NCBI GenBank assembly: GCA_038882715.1
Contig: JAVZNR010000006.1
Location: 1-64,000, forward strand
Origin: Candidatus Bathyarchaeia archaeon
GTDB lineage: Archaea > Thermoproteota > Bathyarchaeia > Bathyarchaeales > DTEX01
Direction: 5' to 3'
Length of the DNA stretch: 64,000 nucleotides
Part shown: positions 1 to 9,278 of the stretch, one piece after another
Numbering within the stretch: position 1 is the first letter of the stretch
Layout of the letters: every line of letters begins with the position of its first letter
Translations under genes and position numbers: made by a program
Notes under the pieces: model-generated
What the model saw: only the letters and a program-made list of their open reading frames with translations
Told to the model about the DNA's origin: nothing
Database searches by the model: none

Positions 1-33
1 CAGGACAGCAAGCCATCTTTCTCTAGGCGTCAT
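1..33 (-). CDS. UroD-family protein, N-terminal fragment (runs off the window)
   Basis: Only the first 11 codons lie in the window, reading MTPRERWLAVL, the usual opening of uroporphyrinogen-decarboxylase-fold proteins, many of which are corrinoid methyltransferases rather than haem enzymes. A GGAGG five bases before the ATG at 33 supports this start; an in-frame ATG at 45 is the alternative. It begins about 30 bases after the stop of the aminotransferase on the same strand, so the two are probably co-transcribed. A full-length relative lies at 9279. Confidence 0.6.
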   Translation of the reverse strand, partial: MTPRERWLAVL

Positions 34-64
34 ATAGTCCTCCATGATACCCACATGCACCTAG

Positions 65-1324
65 TTATTTACTACCAGACATATTTACAAGCTCTTCCAA
101 ATTATCTTTAAGTTTCTCGAAGGCTGTCACTATGTCATCCATGTCTTCTCTCGATCCTAAAAGGACGTATTGTGGAAACCACAGCCCCTCATAATAGCAG
201 GCTTTTTCAGCTGCGGGTGCTTTAACGCTGGAATAATCTATTTGTTTGCCGTAGTGTGGGCAGGAGAACGGGCATCTCCTAAAGTACTCTATGTAAGGCT
301 CTTTATATAGCGGCTTTGAGTAGCCGACGCTTGCAGGTATGCCTTCAGCCTGTAGAGCTCTAGCAATCGCAGCCTTGGATAATCCACCAAACGCCTCTGG
401 ATCAACCCTGAATATGTAGAGGTGGTAGGCGTGCCTAGTTACGCGTTCATCATTTTTAAGCGGTTTTACGCCGTCTATCTTAGAGAGCTTGCTATCCAGA
501 TATTGGGCGTTCTCCATTCTCCTCTCAGTTTGCTCATCAAGCCTCTCCATCTGAACTAAAAGTACAGCTGCCTGGAACTCGGTCATCCGGTAGTTTGCCC
601 CCGGAAGATAATGCTCATACCACGCTTTTTCCGGCATTCTACCGCAGTTATGCAGAGACCAAGCTTTAACATACAGTTCTTCATTGTTGGTGACTATTAT
701 GCCGCCTTCACCGCTAGTGATGTTCTTACTGGACTGGAAGCTGAAGGCTCCAATATCGCCTATCGCTCCAACCCTTCTACCCTTCCATTCAGCGCCCCAA
801 GCTTGGCACGCGTCCTCAATTATATGCAGCCCGTTCTTTTCAGCTATGGAGAGAAGCGCGTCCATGTCTGCTGGTCTACCGCCAATATGTACTGGCAGTA
901 TGGCTTTAGTTTTATCAGATATCAGCGATTCAATGCTTTTCGGATCAATAGTGTATGTTTCAGGATCTATGTCTGCGAAGATTGGGATGGCGTTCACGTA
1001 GAAAACCGCTATGGCCGTAGCCATAAACGTGTATGAGGGAACTATAACCTCGTCGCCGCAACCTATCCCAAGAGATCTGAGCGAGATTTCTAAGGCTGTT
1101 GTACCGCTGGTTACGGCAACGCCGTATTTAGCGTGCTGATATCTCGCAAATTTCTCTTCAAACTCCTTCTTTTTTGAGCCGCCTATTCCCCATAAACCGC
1201 TGTTTAAGACGTCTAGTAGGGCTTTAGCCTCCCTATCATCGAAAACGGGCCATTTTGGGAAAGGCTTGTCTCTAATCGGTTTTCCACCGGCTATAGCGAG
1301 CTTAGCCAACTCCTTTCCCTCCAC
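65..1324 (-). CDS. DegT/DnrJ/EryC1/StrS-family PLP aminotransferase
   Basis: A 419-residue fold-type-I PLP enzyme of the sugar aminotransferase family. The N-terminal part holds the GVAVTSGTTALEISLRSLG segment that binds the cofactor phosphate; the middle holds VEDACQAWGA-type (here IIEDACQAWGAEW) and the SFQSSKNITSGEGG segment, whose Lys forms the internal aldimine. Length is normal. The family transfers amino groups to keto-sugars or similar carbonyls; the exact substrate cannot be read from sequence. The GTG at 1324 is used, but a TTG at 1309 with a better-placed purine-rich GGAGGG is also possible. It precedes a UroD-family gene on the same strand and lies next to a divergent cyclase gene, in a set of small-molecule catabolic enzymes. 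Confidence 0.85.
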   Translation of the reverse strand: MEGKELAKLAIAGGKPIRDKPFPKWPVFDDREAKALLDVLNSGLWGIGGSKKKEFEEKFARYQHAKYGVAVTSGTTALEISLRSLGIGCGDEVIVPSYTFMATAIAVFYVNAIPIFADIDPETYTIDPKSIESLISDKTKAILPVHIGGRPADMDALLSIAEKNGLHIIEDACQAWGAEWKGRRVGAIGDIGAFSFQSSKNITSGEGGIIVTNNEELYVKAWSLHNCGRMPEKAWYEHYLPGANYRMTEFQAAVLLVQMERLDEQTERRMENAQYLDSKLSKIDGVKPLKNDERVTRHAYHLYIFRVDPEAFGGLSKAAIARALQAEGIPASVGYSKPLYKEPYIEYFRRCPFSCPHYGKQIDYSSVKAPAAEKACYYEGLWFPQYVLLGSREDMDDIVTAFEKLKDNLEELVNMSGSK

Positions 1325-1430
1325 TCAATACTTATCTACTGTCCAAGGGCGAATAAAACGGTTACCATCATGTTTTTGGAGGCGAAAAGCAAAATAATTG
1401 ATGCCGCTTCTATGTTACATGTGATCTAAA

Positions 1431-2090
1431 ATGGTTAAAGATATTGTTGAAGCCCTTAAAAAATATAGGATTATTGACTTGTCTATTGAGATCCAGCCAA
1501 ATGTCTTGAAGGTTAACGGTGAATATATTCGCGGTAATCAGATCAGAAGATTTAACCTACAACAGTTCATAAACGCTGAGGATGGAACCTACATGAATTT
1601 CATCGAGGCTGAATCTCACTTAGGTACCCACGTTGAAGGCCCGCTGCACTTAAAGGATGGGCTTAAGTCGCTTACGGATCTGCCGTTGGATAAGTTTATG
1701 GGTGAAGCGCTTGTCCTCAAGTTTGAGGCCAATAAGCCGATAAAACCAGAGCATCTCGACAGGGTTAGGGATGAGGATATAGTGCTCATGTGGAGCCCTG
1801 GAGGAGCCTATATAACGCCTGAAGCCGCCGAATACCTTGTTAAAAAGCGTATAAAAATGCTTGGTGTTCAGGGTGTTCATCCAGATGATCCGAGGGCCTA
1901 TCAACCCGGCTCAGGAGTTAAACCAGCGACGCATATGCTTCTGTTAGAAAATGATATACCGATAATTGAGGGGTTAATAAACCTAGATAAAATTGAATGT
2001 GAGCGGATCTTCTTCATAGGGCTACCATTAAAGATCGCCCACCTAGATTCGTCTTGGATAAGGGCTGTAGCGTTTGAGCCAAAGAGTTAA
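1431..2090 (+). CDS. Cyclase-family metal-dependent hydrolase (kynurenine formamidase-like)
   Basis: A 219-residue member of the cyclase superfamily (the kynurenine formamidase/KynB type). The segment ESHLGTHVEGPLHL carries the family's HxGTHxD/E-P metal-binding signature, with Glu in place of the usual Asp. The N-terminus (DLSIEIQPN) matches the family's opening strand. Known members hydrolyse amides or lactones with a divalent metal. The start ATG is followed closely by pfkB-like and trm5 genes in the same direction, so it may be the first gene of that run. Substrate is unknown. Confidence 0.8.
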   Translation: MVKDIVEALKKYRIIDLSIEIQPNVLKVNGEYIRGNQIRRFNLQQFINAEDGTYMNFIEAESHLGTHVEGPLHLKDGLKSLTDLPLDKFMGEALVLKFEANKPIKPEHLDRVRDEDIVLMWSPGGAYITPEAAEYLVKKRIKMLGVQGVHPDDPRAYQPGSGVKPATHMLLLENDIPIIEGLINLDKIECERIFFIGLPLKIAHLDSSWIRAVAFEPKS

Positions 2091-2130
2091 ATCAAGGATA
2101 TTATGTTAGCGGCATGAGAGGGATATACAT

Positions 2131-3144
2131 TTGATAGTAACCTGCGCAGGAATATTGGTTGCCGATATAATAGCTGCGGATTTGCCCAAAATCTCAGCTC
2201 CCGGCGAGTTAACTTTTACGCCTAAAGGTATTGAGGTTCATTTAGGCGGCCACTGCGGAAACGTTTCTATAGATTTGAGAAAGCTTGGTTTGAAGGCTGG
2301 CGACGTAAGTTCGATAGGCGCCGTTGGCCACGACATTTTTGGCGATTTCATTGAGGGTGAGCTTAAAAGGCATGGTGTGATAACCCATCTTCAAAGGGTT
2401 CCAAACGTCGGTACGTCAAAGGATTTAATCCTTGTAGTTAAAGGCGAGGACAGGAGATATCACGCTGATAGTGGAGCCAACTTATTCTTAGACCCTGAAT
2501 TCGTCCTCTCAATATTGAGTGAGGAGCGGCCGCTAATATTTTATGCTGGTGGAGTCGGCCTCACGGGTAGCTTTGATGATCAGCTACCGGAGGTACTGAG
2601 GAAAGCTAAAGATTTGGGCGCCTTAACTTTCGTTGATCCAGTTACACCATACATGCGTGAGTGGAGCTTTCTGATCCCGGCGATTAAGTGGACCGATATA
2701 TTTCACTGCAATGCCCACGAGGCTGAGCAGATAACTGGAAGAAAGAACCTCTATGAGGCTTGCGAATCCCTAATCAATATGGGAACCAACATGGCTATTA
2801 TAAGCATGGGAGATAGAGGGCTTATCGCGAGAACTAGAGAGAATATCTTCGAGCTACCAGCCTTTAAGGTTCCAGCAGTTGATCCTACAGGGGCGGGCGA
2901 CGCCCTCTGCGCCGGCGTGATAAGCGGGCTTGTGGAAAAGTGCGGCCACGGGAGATGCGATGTGGCGAACTTATCGGTTAACGATATTATAGATATTCTT
3001 ATGGTTGGTGAAGCCGCTGGAGCCGCATGCGTAACGATGGTTGGGACAACGACCGCTGTAACAAAAGAGAATGTTAAAAGAATTCTTGATGAGCAGGGCG
3101 CATATTTGAGGCGTAACGTTAAAGTTTCTTCGGCCAAAAAGTAA
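2131..3144 (+). CDS. PfkB-family carbohydrate/nucleoside kinase
   Basis: A 337-residue ribokinase-fold protein. The N-terminal HLGGHCGNVSIDLRKLG motif corresponds to PfkB signature 1 and the C-terminal VDPTGAGDALCAGVI to signature 2, whose Asp is the catalytic base and whose GAGD forms the anion hole. It starts at a TTG preceded by GAGAGGG at about 8 bases; the nearby ATG at 2114 is out of frame and closes at once. It phosphorylates a sugar or nucleoside hydroxyl using ATP; the specific substrate is not evident. It ends 14 bases before trm5. Confidence 0.9.
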   Translation: MIVTCAGILVADIIAADLPKISAPGELTFTPKGIEVHLGGHCGNVSIDLRKLGLKAGDVSSIGAVGHDIFGDFIEGELKRHGVITHLQRVPNVGTSKDLILVVKGEDRRYHADSGANLFLDPEFVLSILSEERPLIFYAGGVGLTGSFDDQLPEVLRKAKDLGALTFVDPVTPYMREWSFLIPAIKWTDIFHCNAHEAEQITGRKNLYEACESLINMGTNMAIISMGDRGLIARTRENIFELPAFKVPAVDPTGAGDALCAGVISGLVEKCGHGRCDVANLSVNDIIDILMVGEAAGAACVTMVGTTTAVTKENVKRILDEQGAYLRRNVKVSSAKK

Positions 3145-3158
3145 ATGTCGATATCAGC

Positions 3159-4244
3159 ATGGGTGAAGAGAAGCCCCTAGTAGAATCCTATTGCATTAGA
3201 GTCCCTAAAAGTTTGGGGGAGAAAGCTATAAGCGCAGTGGCTAGGCTCGGCCTCCTAAATAAGGATTTGAAGGTGCTTAAGGTTGAAGCGTATTTGCTTG
3301 TGCCGCTTAGAGAGAAGCCTTCAGAGGGGCAGGCCGCTAATATACGCGGGGAAATCGGGGAATTCGAGGTTTTAATCTCAAGCTTTCCGAAACGCGAGAA
3401 GCAGATTAAAAGTTTAATTGATTTCTTAGAGAATAGGCTGCCGCCGCATCTTTTAGCGAGCCTTCCAAGATCAATAGATTTCGTAGGCGACGTGGCTATC
3501 TTAGAGATTCCTGATGAGCTTGAAGGCTATAAGAATCTGGTTGGGGAAGCTGTTTTAAAGATGTTTAAGCGCGTGAGATCCGTTCTCGCCAAGTCCAGCG
3601 CGGTTAAGGGGGATTACCGTGTCAGGGAATATGAGCTTATGGCTGGTTCAGCGAACACCGAGACAGTGCATAAGGAGCATGGATGCAGATATTTTCTCGA
3701 TCCAAGAAAAGTTTACTTTTCGCCTAGACTATCCTACGAGCATTATAGGGTTGCATCCCAAGTTGCTGAGGGCGAAACCGTCGTGGATATGTTTGCTGGA
3801 GTCGGCCCATTCTCTATACTGATAGCGAAAATTCGAGAAAATGTGACGGTTTATTCAATCGACATAAACCCGGACGCTGTGGAATACTTGAAAAGAAACA
3901 TTTACGCGAACAATGTTCATGGAAAAGTTATTCCGTTTCTCGGCGATGCGAGAGAGATCATTAAGAGCAGGCTGCGCGGGGTAGCGGACCGAGTTATAAT
4001 GAACCTTCCAGAGAAAGCGATAGAGTATGTTGACGCAGCGTGCACGGCGCTTAAATCTTCGGGCGGCTTCATCCATTATTATGAGATTGCCGGCGGATCA
4101 GACGCCATGGAGCGCGTGAAGAGAAGGCTTATTGAGGCGATAGAAAGATCCGGAAGAAGCGTGGAGGCGCTGCTCTCGGAGAGAATCGTGAAAGAAGTTG
4201 CGCCATACAGGTGGCACATAGCTGTAGATGTAAAAGTAAAATAG
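3159..4244 (+). CDS. trm5: tRNA (guanine-37-N1)-methyltransferase, Trm5 family
   Basis: A 361-residue class I SAM methyltransferase. The SAM motif is DMFAGVGPFSILIAK, the acidic loop is YSIDINPDAVEYLKRN, and the catalytic NLPEKA tetrapeptide region (NLP in place of NPP) is diagnostic of Trm5. The family methylates N1 of G37 next to the anticodon, preventing frameshifting, and in archaea some members act in wyosine synthesis. The N-terminal ~120 residues form the D1 region that reads the tRNA elbow. It is the third gene of a co-directional run after the cyclase and PfkB genes, with which it shares no obvious pathway. Confidence 0.9.
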   Translation: MGEEKPLVESYCIRVPKSLGEKAISAVARLGLLNKDLKVLKVEAYLLVPLREKPSEGQAANIRGEIGEFEVLISSFPKREKQIKSLIDFLENRLPPHLLASLPRSIDFVGDVAILEIPDELEGYKNLVGEAVLKMFKRVRSVLAKSSAVKGDYRVREYELMAGSANTETVHKEHGCRYFLDPRKVYFSPRLSYEHYRVASQVAEGETVVDMFAGVGPFSILIAKIRENVTVYSIDINPDAVEYLKRNIYANNVHGKVIPFLGDAREIIKSRLRGVADRVIMNLPEKAIEYVDAACTALKSSGGFIHYYEIAGGSDAMERVKRRLIEAIERSGRSVEALLSERIVKEVAPYRWHIAVDVKVK

Positions 4245-4291
4245 AAAAACGCACAATTTTATAATAGCGCGGTATTGGTTGACGCAAATAA

Positions 4292-5497
4292 ATGCGAATT
4301 AAAGTTTTCACCGACGAGTCCTTATGTAGAAAATGCGGCTTTTGTAGAACGGTCAATAGATGCGTTAACCCTCGCTGTGTGGGTTGCCTGTCATGTTATT
4401 TTGCATGTCCCTACGAGGCAAAGAAGATTATTAAGGATGAGAACGGAGACAGGCGGATCATTAGGATAATGGTTGACGGCGTCCAATATGATGTTTCAGA
4501 GGACATAACTGTTAAAGAGGCTTTGAGACTAATTGGATACGAGGTCGGAGTCTACCCCGATGAGGGGCGCATTCAAGCGCCATGTGGATTGGGCGGCTGC
4601 TGGGCATGCATGGTTATGGCTGATGGAAAACCAGTTAGATCATGTATAACAGGCGTAAAAGACGGCATGACCATTGAAACAAACGCTGGTTCGATGCCCC
4701 CGTTAAGGATAATTCATGGTCCTAAGCCGCATTCTGTTGGCGGTAAGGCGACCCCGTGGACTGAGGGGAAGGGGACAAGATACATTGAGGTTGCTATATG
4801 GGCGGCTGGCTGCAATCTTAGGTGTCGGAGCTGCCAGAATTACAGCGTAACATACGATAATTCTTCGGAGCCTTTGACGCCTAGAGAAGCCGCTATAAGA
4901 TTAACCTACTATAGGAGGCTTTATGGCGTTAATGGTTTAGCGATTAGCGGTGGAGAACCCACATTAAATAAACGTTGGCTCATAGAATATTTCGCGGAGC
5001 TTAGAAGACTTAACCCGGACAAGAAGGCTAGGTTGCACCTTGACAGCAATGGCACTCTGCTAACGCCTCCATACATCGACGATCTTGTCGAGGCTGGAGC
5101 AAACAATATTGGTGTTGAGCCGAAGGGCATTCGCTTAGAGACCTTTATGAACATAAGTGGCATAGAAGACAGAGCGCTTGCCGAGCGATATTTAAAGACC
5201 AGCTGGGAGGCCCTAAAATACCTTATAGACAATTATAAGGATAGAGTTTACATCGGGGTCGGCATACCCTATAACCCGGCTTTCATGGGGTTTGATGAGC
5301 TTTTTGAAATTGGCGAGAAGATATTTTCTATGGATTCATCTGTCCAAGTATGCGTATTAGATTATTTTCCGACATTTAGGAGGAGGGATATGAGAAGGCC
5401 TAGTTATAGGGAGATGTTAAAGGTTAAGGATATACTGAATGGCGTGGGATTGAAATGCGTGATCGTTCAAACAGCGACAGGTCATGTGGGGCCATGA
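4292..5497 (+). CDS. Radical SAM protein fused to [4Fe-4S] and [2Fe-2S] ferredoxin-like modules
   Basis: A 401-residue protein with three visible modules. Residues 1-45 are cysteine rich (C12, C15, C18, C24, C29, C32, C35, C39), resembling a ferredoxin. Residues about 60-130 match a plant/SdhB-type [2Fe-2S] domain, with C98, C103, C106 and C118 in CGLGGCWAC...C. From residue 165 comes a radical SAM barrel with C174-x3-C178-x2-C181 (AAGCNLRCRSCQNY), close to pyruvate formate-lyase-activating enzymes, followed by a GGEPTL SAM-binding segment. The fused redox domains could feed electrons to the SAM cluster. The target is unknown; no glycyl-radical enzyme gene is adjacent. Confidence 0.85.
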   Translation: MRIKVFTDESLCRKCGFCRTVNRCVNPRCVGCLSCYFACPYEAKKIIKDENGDRRIIRIMVDGVQYDVSEDITVKEALRLIGYEVGVYPDEGRIQAPCGLGGCWACMVMADGKPVRSCITGVKDGMTIETNAGSMPPLRIIHGPKPHSVGGKATPWTEGKGTRYIEVAIWAAGCNLRCRSCQNYSVTYDNSSEPLTPREAAIRLTYYRRLYGVNGLAISGGEPTLNKRWLIEYFAELRRLNPDKKARLHLDSNGTLLTPPYIDDLVEAGANNIGVEPKGIRLETFMNISGIEDRALAERYLKTSWEALKYLIDNYKDRVYIGVGIPYNPAFMGFDELFEIGEKIFSMDSSVQVCVLDYFPTFRRRDMRRPSYREMLKVKDILNGVGLKCVIVQTATGHVGP

Positions 5498-5559
5498 TTA
5501 CTTTAAAACCGCTATCATCTACCCAGCCATAGGATCTTTAATATTAGGATTCGTAGTGA

Positions 5560-6750
5560 GTGGACATGGATAACCTGGTGAACATTGCTGAAAAACTCAT
5601 GTGGGAATTCGCCTATCAGACGGGGCTTATATCAGATCTGAAACCTAGGCGCTATCTATGGACCGATTCGTTCGCCGTATGTAATCTCATTGAGCTTCAC
5701 TATCGGAAAAAGGATGAGAAGTTTATGCGGATGGCGCTTAAACTTGTTGATCAAGTACACTTTGTGCTTGGAAGACACCGTGAAGGTGACTCTAAATCCG
5801 GCTGGATAAGCGGCTTAAGCGATGATGAGGGATGGAGGCATCCAACTGTAGGCGGCTTAAGGATAGGTAAACCTCTGCCGGAGCGAAAGCCGGATGAGCC
5901 GTTCGACGAAGTCTTGGAGTGGGAGCGTGACGGGCAATACTACCATTACCTAACAAAGTGGATGCATACGCTTAATGTCGTCGGCAAAGCCACGGGATGT
6001 TCCAACTATTATGTGTGGGCTGTTGAGCTCGCTAAAAGGGCGCATAGAGCGTTCGTCTATGAGGCGGCTGATGGGCGAAAACGCATCTACTGGAAGATGA
6101 GCGTAGATCTGTCATGGCCACTGGTTTCCTCTATGGGTCAGCTTGACCCGCTCGACGGGCTTATCACCTACATGGAGCTGCAAGCATCGGCAGGCAACTC
6201 GGTGGCGCCGAACCTCATCGAGGAGATTAGAGATATGGAGAACATATGCAGCGAGATGGTTTGGGTAACTGATGACCCGCTTGGCATTGGCGAGCTACTT
6301 ATATGCTCCTATAGACTTGCTGACTTGATTGCCAACGGGCATTCTAACCATCTAGATCTTTTAATAAACATTTTAAACGATTCCTTATTAAGCCTGGAAC
6401 TATATCTAGCCGGCAGATCAATGAAGCTGCCAGCTAACATGCGGCTAGCTTTCCGAGAGCTCGGCTTATCTATTGGTCTTAAAGCCGCCGTTAAACTCAG
6501 GGAACTGGTGGGAAGCAGCCAAAGGCTCTCCGAAAACATCGGTCTCGCCTCGGCCACAAGAGATTTATCAAGCTATGTCTGGCTAGCTGACAGGATAGAT
6601 GATTTCTGGCTTAATCCAAAAAACAGGGAAAACCAAACATGGTTAGAACACAAAGATATTAACGTGGTTATGTTGGCAACGAGCCTAATCCCAGACGCTT
6701 TTCTAGGATTGGTTGGAGATAAGCGAAAGCAGTCTTCTTTAACTGAATAG
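5560..6750 (+). CDS. Conserved-looking hypothetical protein, probable alpha/alpha-barrel
   Basis: A 396-residue soluble protein without signal peptide or membrane segments. It is rich in helices, Trp and His, with repeated patterns such as WDSF/WTDSF near the N-terminus, YYHYLTKWMHTLN and SWPLVSSMGQLDPLDGL, which resemble the inner helices of six-hairpin glycosidases and N-acylglucosamine epimerases. That similarity is by eye only. GTG at 5560 and ATG at 5566 are both possible starts. It follows the radical SAM gene by about 60 bases and belongs to a stretch of genes for small-molecule enzymes. No specific function is assigned. Confidence 0.6.
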   Translation: MDMDNLVNIAEKLMWEFAYQTGLISDLKPRRYLWTDSFAVCNLIELHYRKKDEKFMRMALKLVDQVHFVLGRHREGDSKSGWISGLSDDEGWRHPTVGGLRIGKPLPERKPDEPFDEVLEWERDGQYYHYLTKWMHTLNVVGKATGCSNYYVWAVELAKRAHRAFVYEAADGRKRIYWKMSVDLSWPLVSSMGQLDPLDGLITYMELQASAGNSVAPNLIEEIRDMENICSEMVWVTDDPLGIGELLICSYRLADLIANGHSNHLDLLINILNDSLLSLELYLAGRSMKLPANMRLAFRELGLSIGLKAAVKLRELVGSSQRLSENIGLASATRDLSSYVWLADRIDDFWLNPKNRENQTWLEHKDINVVMLATSLIPDAFLGLVGDKRKQSSLTE

Positions 6751-6860
6751 GCTAGGCGAGGCGCTAAAACACCATTAGCAGCCTGAAAAATAATTTTGAA
6801 AAAATAGTGGGGCCAGCATGGTCAGGTGGTAGTTTCGCTATATGAAGTCTCTAGTCTGAG

Positions 6861-7073
6861 TTAAACCTCGCTCTTTAATCCGCTTATCATCTCTAAGTAT
6901 TGCTTAAGTTTGCCGAATATTTCATTTGCCTTTATCTCTTCGGCGCTCTCCGGTAGCATAACCTGATATTTTCCCTGCCCAATGTCTCTGAGAATGAAGT
7001 ATTTTTTGCCAAATTCAAAATAGATGAAGTCTCTGCCGATCTCGATATCCCATTTCTTTGTTTCTTCCGACAT
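6861..7073 (-). CDS. Small hypothetical protein (70 aa)
   Basis: A 70-residue charged protein with a predicted beta-rich first half (DFIYFEFGKKYFILRDIG) and a helical C-terminus (KLKQYLEMISGL). I do not recognise the family. It starts with an ATG about 35 bases after the stop of the TIM-barrel isomerase on the same strand, which makes co-transcription plausible. The codon pattern and sensible amino-acid composition support that it is real. Confidence 0.5.
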   Translation of the reverse strand: MSEETKKWDIEIGRDFIYFEFGKKYFILRDIGQGKYQVMLPESAEEIKANEIFGKLKQYLEMISGLKSEV

Positions 7074-7107
7074 ACGGGTTCACAAAACTACTAAATATTA
7101 GCCATTA

Positions 7108-8085
7108 TTAAAGATTATTTTTCTTAAGACATGTTTTACAGTTTTCCAGAACTATTTTAAGCGCTCTAATATAGTTGTGTTCTCTCAGCTCTTCCAGTAC
7201 CCTATCCACACCAGCTTTTTGAAGCCCCTCAACAATTCCTCTTACATTTCTAATGCTCCGGCTTATAGCCTTAGCGGGGTCAACTCTAGAAGGATAAACG
7301 TCCATGAAAATCCATTCGCTGTATCCCACTTTAATCATCCAAGCCAATGATTCAATAAAATGCCAAAAGTTAATGGACGCCGGGATTAAATCCCAGTCCC
7401 AGTCTCTAAAATTATCGTTTAAATGCACGCTGAATAGTCGTTCTTCTTGAGCCGCTAAACATATTGCTTCAGCCGGATTTTCTCCGGCTAAAAGCGAGTG
7501 CCCAATATCTACAGTAACGCCTAGGTTTTCAGCCCCCACTTTCTCGCAAACCCAGAGGGCTCTGCCGATATCAGATATATAGATGTTCGCCCTAGGCTCC
7601 CTCCTCTTATACTCTAGAGATATCCTTACGTCGGATCGATATGAGCAAACCTCTTTCAGGCAGTTTATCAGCCAGCGCCAAGCTTTAGAGTAATCCTCCT
7701 GAAAAAGATAGTCATATCCGTCTCCCATTGGACACAAATTTACGAGTGAAACCCCCATTTTCTTAGAAGCATCCATGCAATCCTTAATGTGCTCTACGGC
7801 GAGCTCCCTTACTTTATGATTAGGAGAAGCTATCGAGCCAGTTAACCATTGCCGGTCTCTACTTAAATCAACCGTGAAATGCGAGAAGCCAACCCCATAT
7901 TTTTCCAGCAGATTTTTCAGCGGGGCTACATCCATTGAGAGGTAGTAAGTTACGCTAACCCCATCCAAACCCTCTATTTCTGACGCTACTTTAACCATTT
8001 CCTCTAGGCTAAGCCTTTCCCCATACTCGCAGAAGCGGTCTCTATGTAAGCCAAAGGCCCCTAAGGGAACAGAATACTTATACAT
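7108..8085 (-). CDS. Sugar phosphate isomerase/epimerase-like TIM-barrel protein
   Basis: About 325 residues of the xylose-isomerase-like TIM barrel (AP endonuclease 2) superfamily. Candidate metal ligands are spread as expected: Glu in SLEYKRREP, Asp and His in VTVDIGHSLL, and His in FSVHLNDN. Members isomerise or epimerise sugars and related polyols, or act as dehydratases. The start at ATG 8085 is preferred over TTG 8100 because GGTGGT sits about 7 bases before it. It is divergent from the nitrilase gene at 8153; their ~65-bp gap must hold both promoters. Confidence 0.8.
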   Translation of the reverse strand: MYKYSVPLGAFGLHRDRFCEYGERLSLEEMVKVASEIEGLDGVSVTYYLSMDVAPLKNLLEKYGVGFSHFTVDLSRDRQWLTGSIASPNHKVRELAVEHIKDCMDASKKMGVSLVNLCPMGDGYDYLFQEDYSKAWRWLINCLKEVCSYRSDVRISLEYKRREPRANIYISDIGRALWVCEKVGAENLGVTVDIGHSLLAGENPAEAICLAAQEERLFSVHLNDNFRDWDWDLIPASINFWHFIESLAWMIKVGYSEWIFMDVYPSRVDPAKAISRSIRNVRGIVEGLQKAGVDRVLEELREHNYIRALKIVLENCKTCLKKNNL

Positions 8086-8152
8086 CAAGCCGACCACCAA
8101 AAGTTCTATTAAAGGTTACCGACAATTAATCTTTAATGAAGATGAAGTTTTA

Positions 8153-9166
8153 ATGGTGCCACGTATGGGTAAAAGAGCGCGTATAGCCACAATCTGCCAA
8201 GCAAATAATTTCTACAGCACCATTAAAGGGAATCTTAAGCATGTTATGAATCTGCTGGAGATAGCGCTTAAAAATCAAGCGGATTTAGTATGTTTACCGG
8301 AGGCTTTCGCATCAGCATCCGTTAACAAACCCATTAAGGAGATCGCTGAGCATCCGCCTGGACTGATCACTGAAAGTGTCAGTAAAAAAGCGAGGGAATA
8401 CGGCTCCTATGTGATCTGCCCCCTATACACGAAGAGGGATGGAAAAATATGGAACTCTGCGGTTATCATAGATAGGTCGGGAGAAATCTGCGGGATCTAC
8501 GATAAGGCGCATCCAGTCACATCGTCAAGCGATTACACAGTGTTTGAGGATGGCGTGATGCCCGGCAGAGAGGTTCCAGTATTTGACTTAGATTTTGGGC
8601 GGATTGGCATACAGATATGTTTTGACATAGGTTTCCCTGAAATCTGGGAGGAATTGGCGAGAAAGAACGCTAAAATGGTTGTTTGGTGCTCCGCTTATAA
8701 CGGAGGTTTTGCTCTGCAGGTTTACGCTTACCTCCACCATTATTATGTTATATCTTCCGTTAGAACCGATAAATCCAAGATAATAGATCCTTTGGGAAAC
8801 ATCCTCGATGAAACAGACGCATTGAAAAACATTGTAATGCGTGACATAAACCTAGACTACGTGGTTTCACATTATGACTTCAATTACAGCATACCGGACA
8901 AACTGATGACACTGTATCCAAACCGCGTGGAGGTACGCTCAAAAAGAGACGACGCATTATTCCTCGTAGAGCCGATAGATCCAAACATATCGACCGAGCA
9001 GCTTAAGAAAGAGTTTGGCTTCGAATCAGCTTGGGAGTACTATCAGAGGCACAGAGCGGCTTACGCATATATTCATCAGGGTAAAAGCCCTCCACCACAG
9101 AGCGCAGCTCATGGAGATCGCCCCCAATACTCAAAGGTGGCAAATGATTTTTCTCCCGCACCATAG
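8153..9166 (+). CDS. Carbon-nitrogen hydrolase (nitrilase superfamily)
   Basis: A 337-residue protein with the full nitrilase Glu-Lys-Cys triad: Glu in CLPEAFA, Lys in IYDKAHPV and Cys in IQICFDIGFPE. It lacks a signal peptide and so acts in the cytoplasm. The family hydrolyses amides, carbamoyl groups or nitriles through a thioester intermediate. The last ~70 residues, rich in Pro, Gln and His, extend beyond the core fold and are of unknown role. ATG at 8153 or 8165 could be used. The neighbours suggest breakdown of a nitrogen-containing carbohydrate-like compound, which is only an inference. Confidence 0.85.
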   Translation: MVPRMGKRARIATICQANNFYSTIKGNLKHVMNLLEIALKNQADLVCLPEAFASASVNKPIKEIAEHPPGLITESVSKKAREYGSYVICPLYTKRDGKIWNSAVIIDRSGEICGIYDKAHPVTSSSDYTVFEDGVMPGREVPVFDLDFGRIGIQICFDIGFPEIWEELARKNAKMVVWCSAYNGGFALQVYAYLHHYYVISSVRTDKSKIIDPLGNILDETDALKNIVMRDINLDYVVSHYDFNYSIPDKLMTLYPNRVEVRSKRDDALFLVEPIDPNISTEQLKKEFGFESAWEYYQRHRAAYAYIHQGKSPPPQSAAHGDRPQYSKVANDFSPAP

Positions 9167-9278
9167 CAAAGCGATTAAACCTAGGTTTTCACCTTCTTTT
9201 CTGTTTTTCTTCATACTAAAAAGGTATTTTAGGTATACGGCACTATATTCTTATTCAAATCGGCGGGTGAATCTTTAG

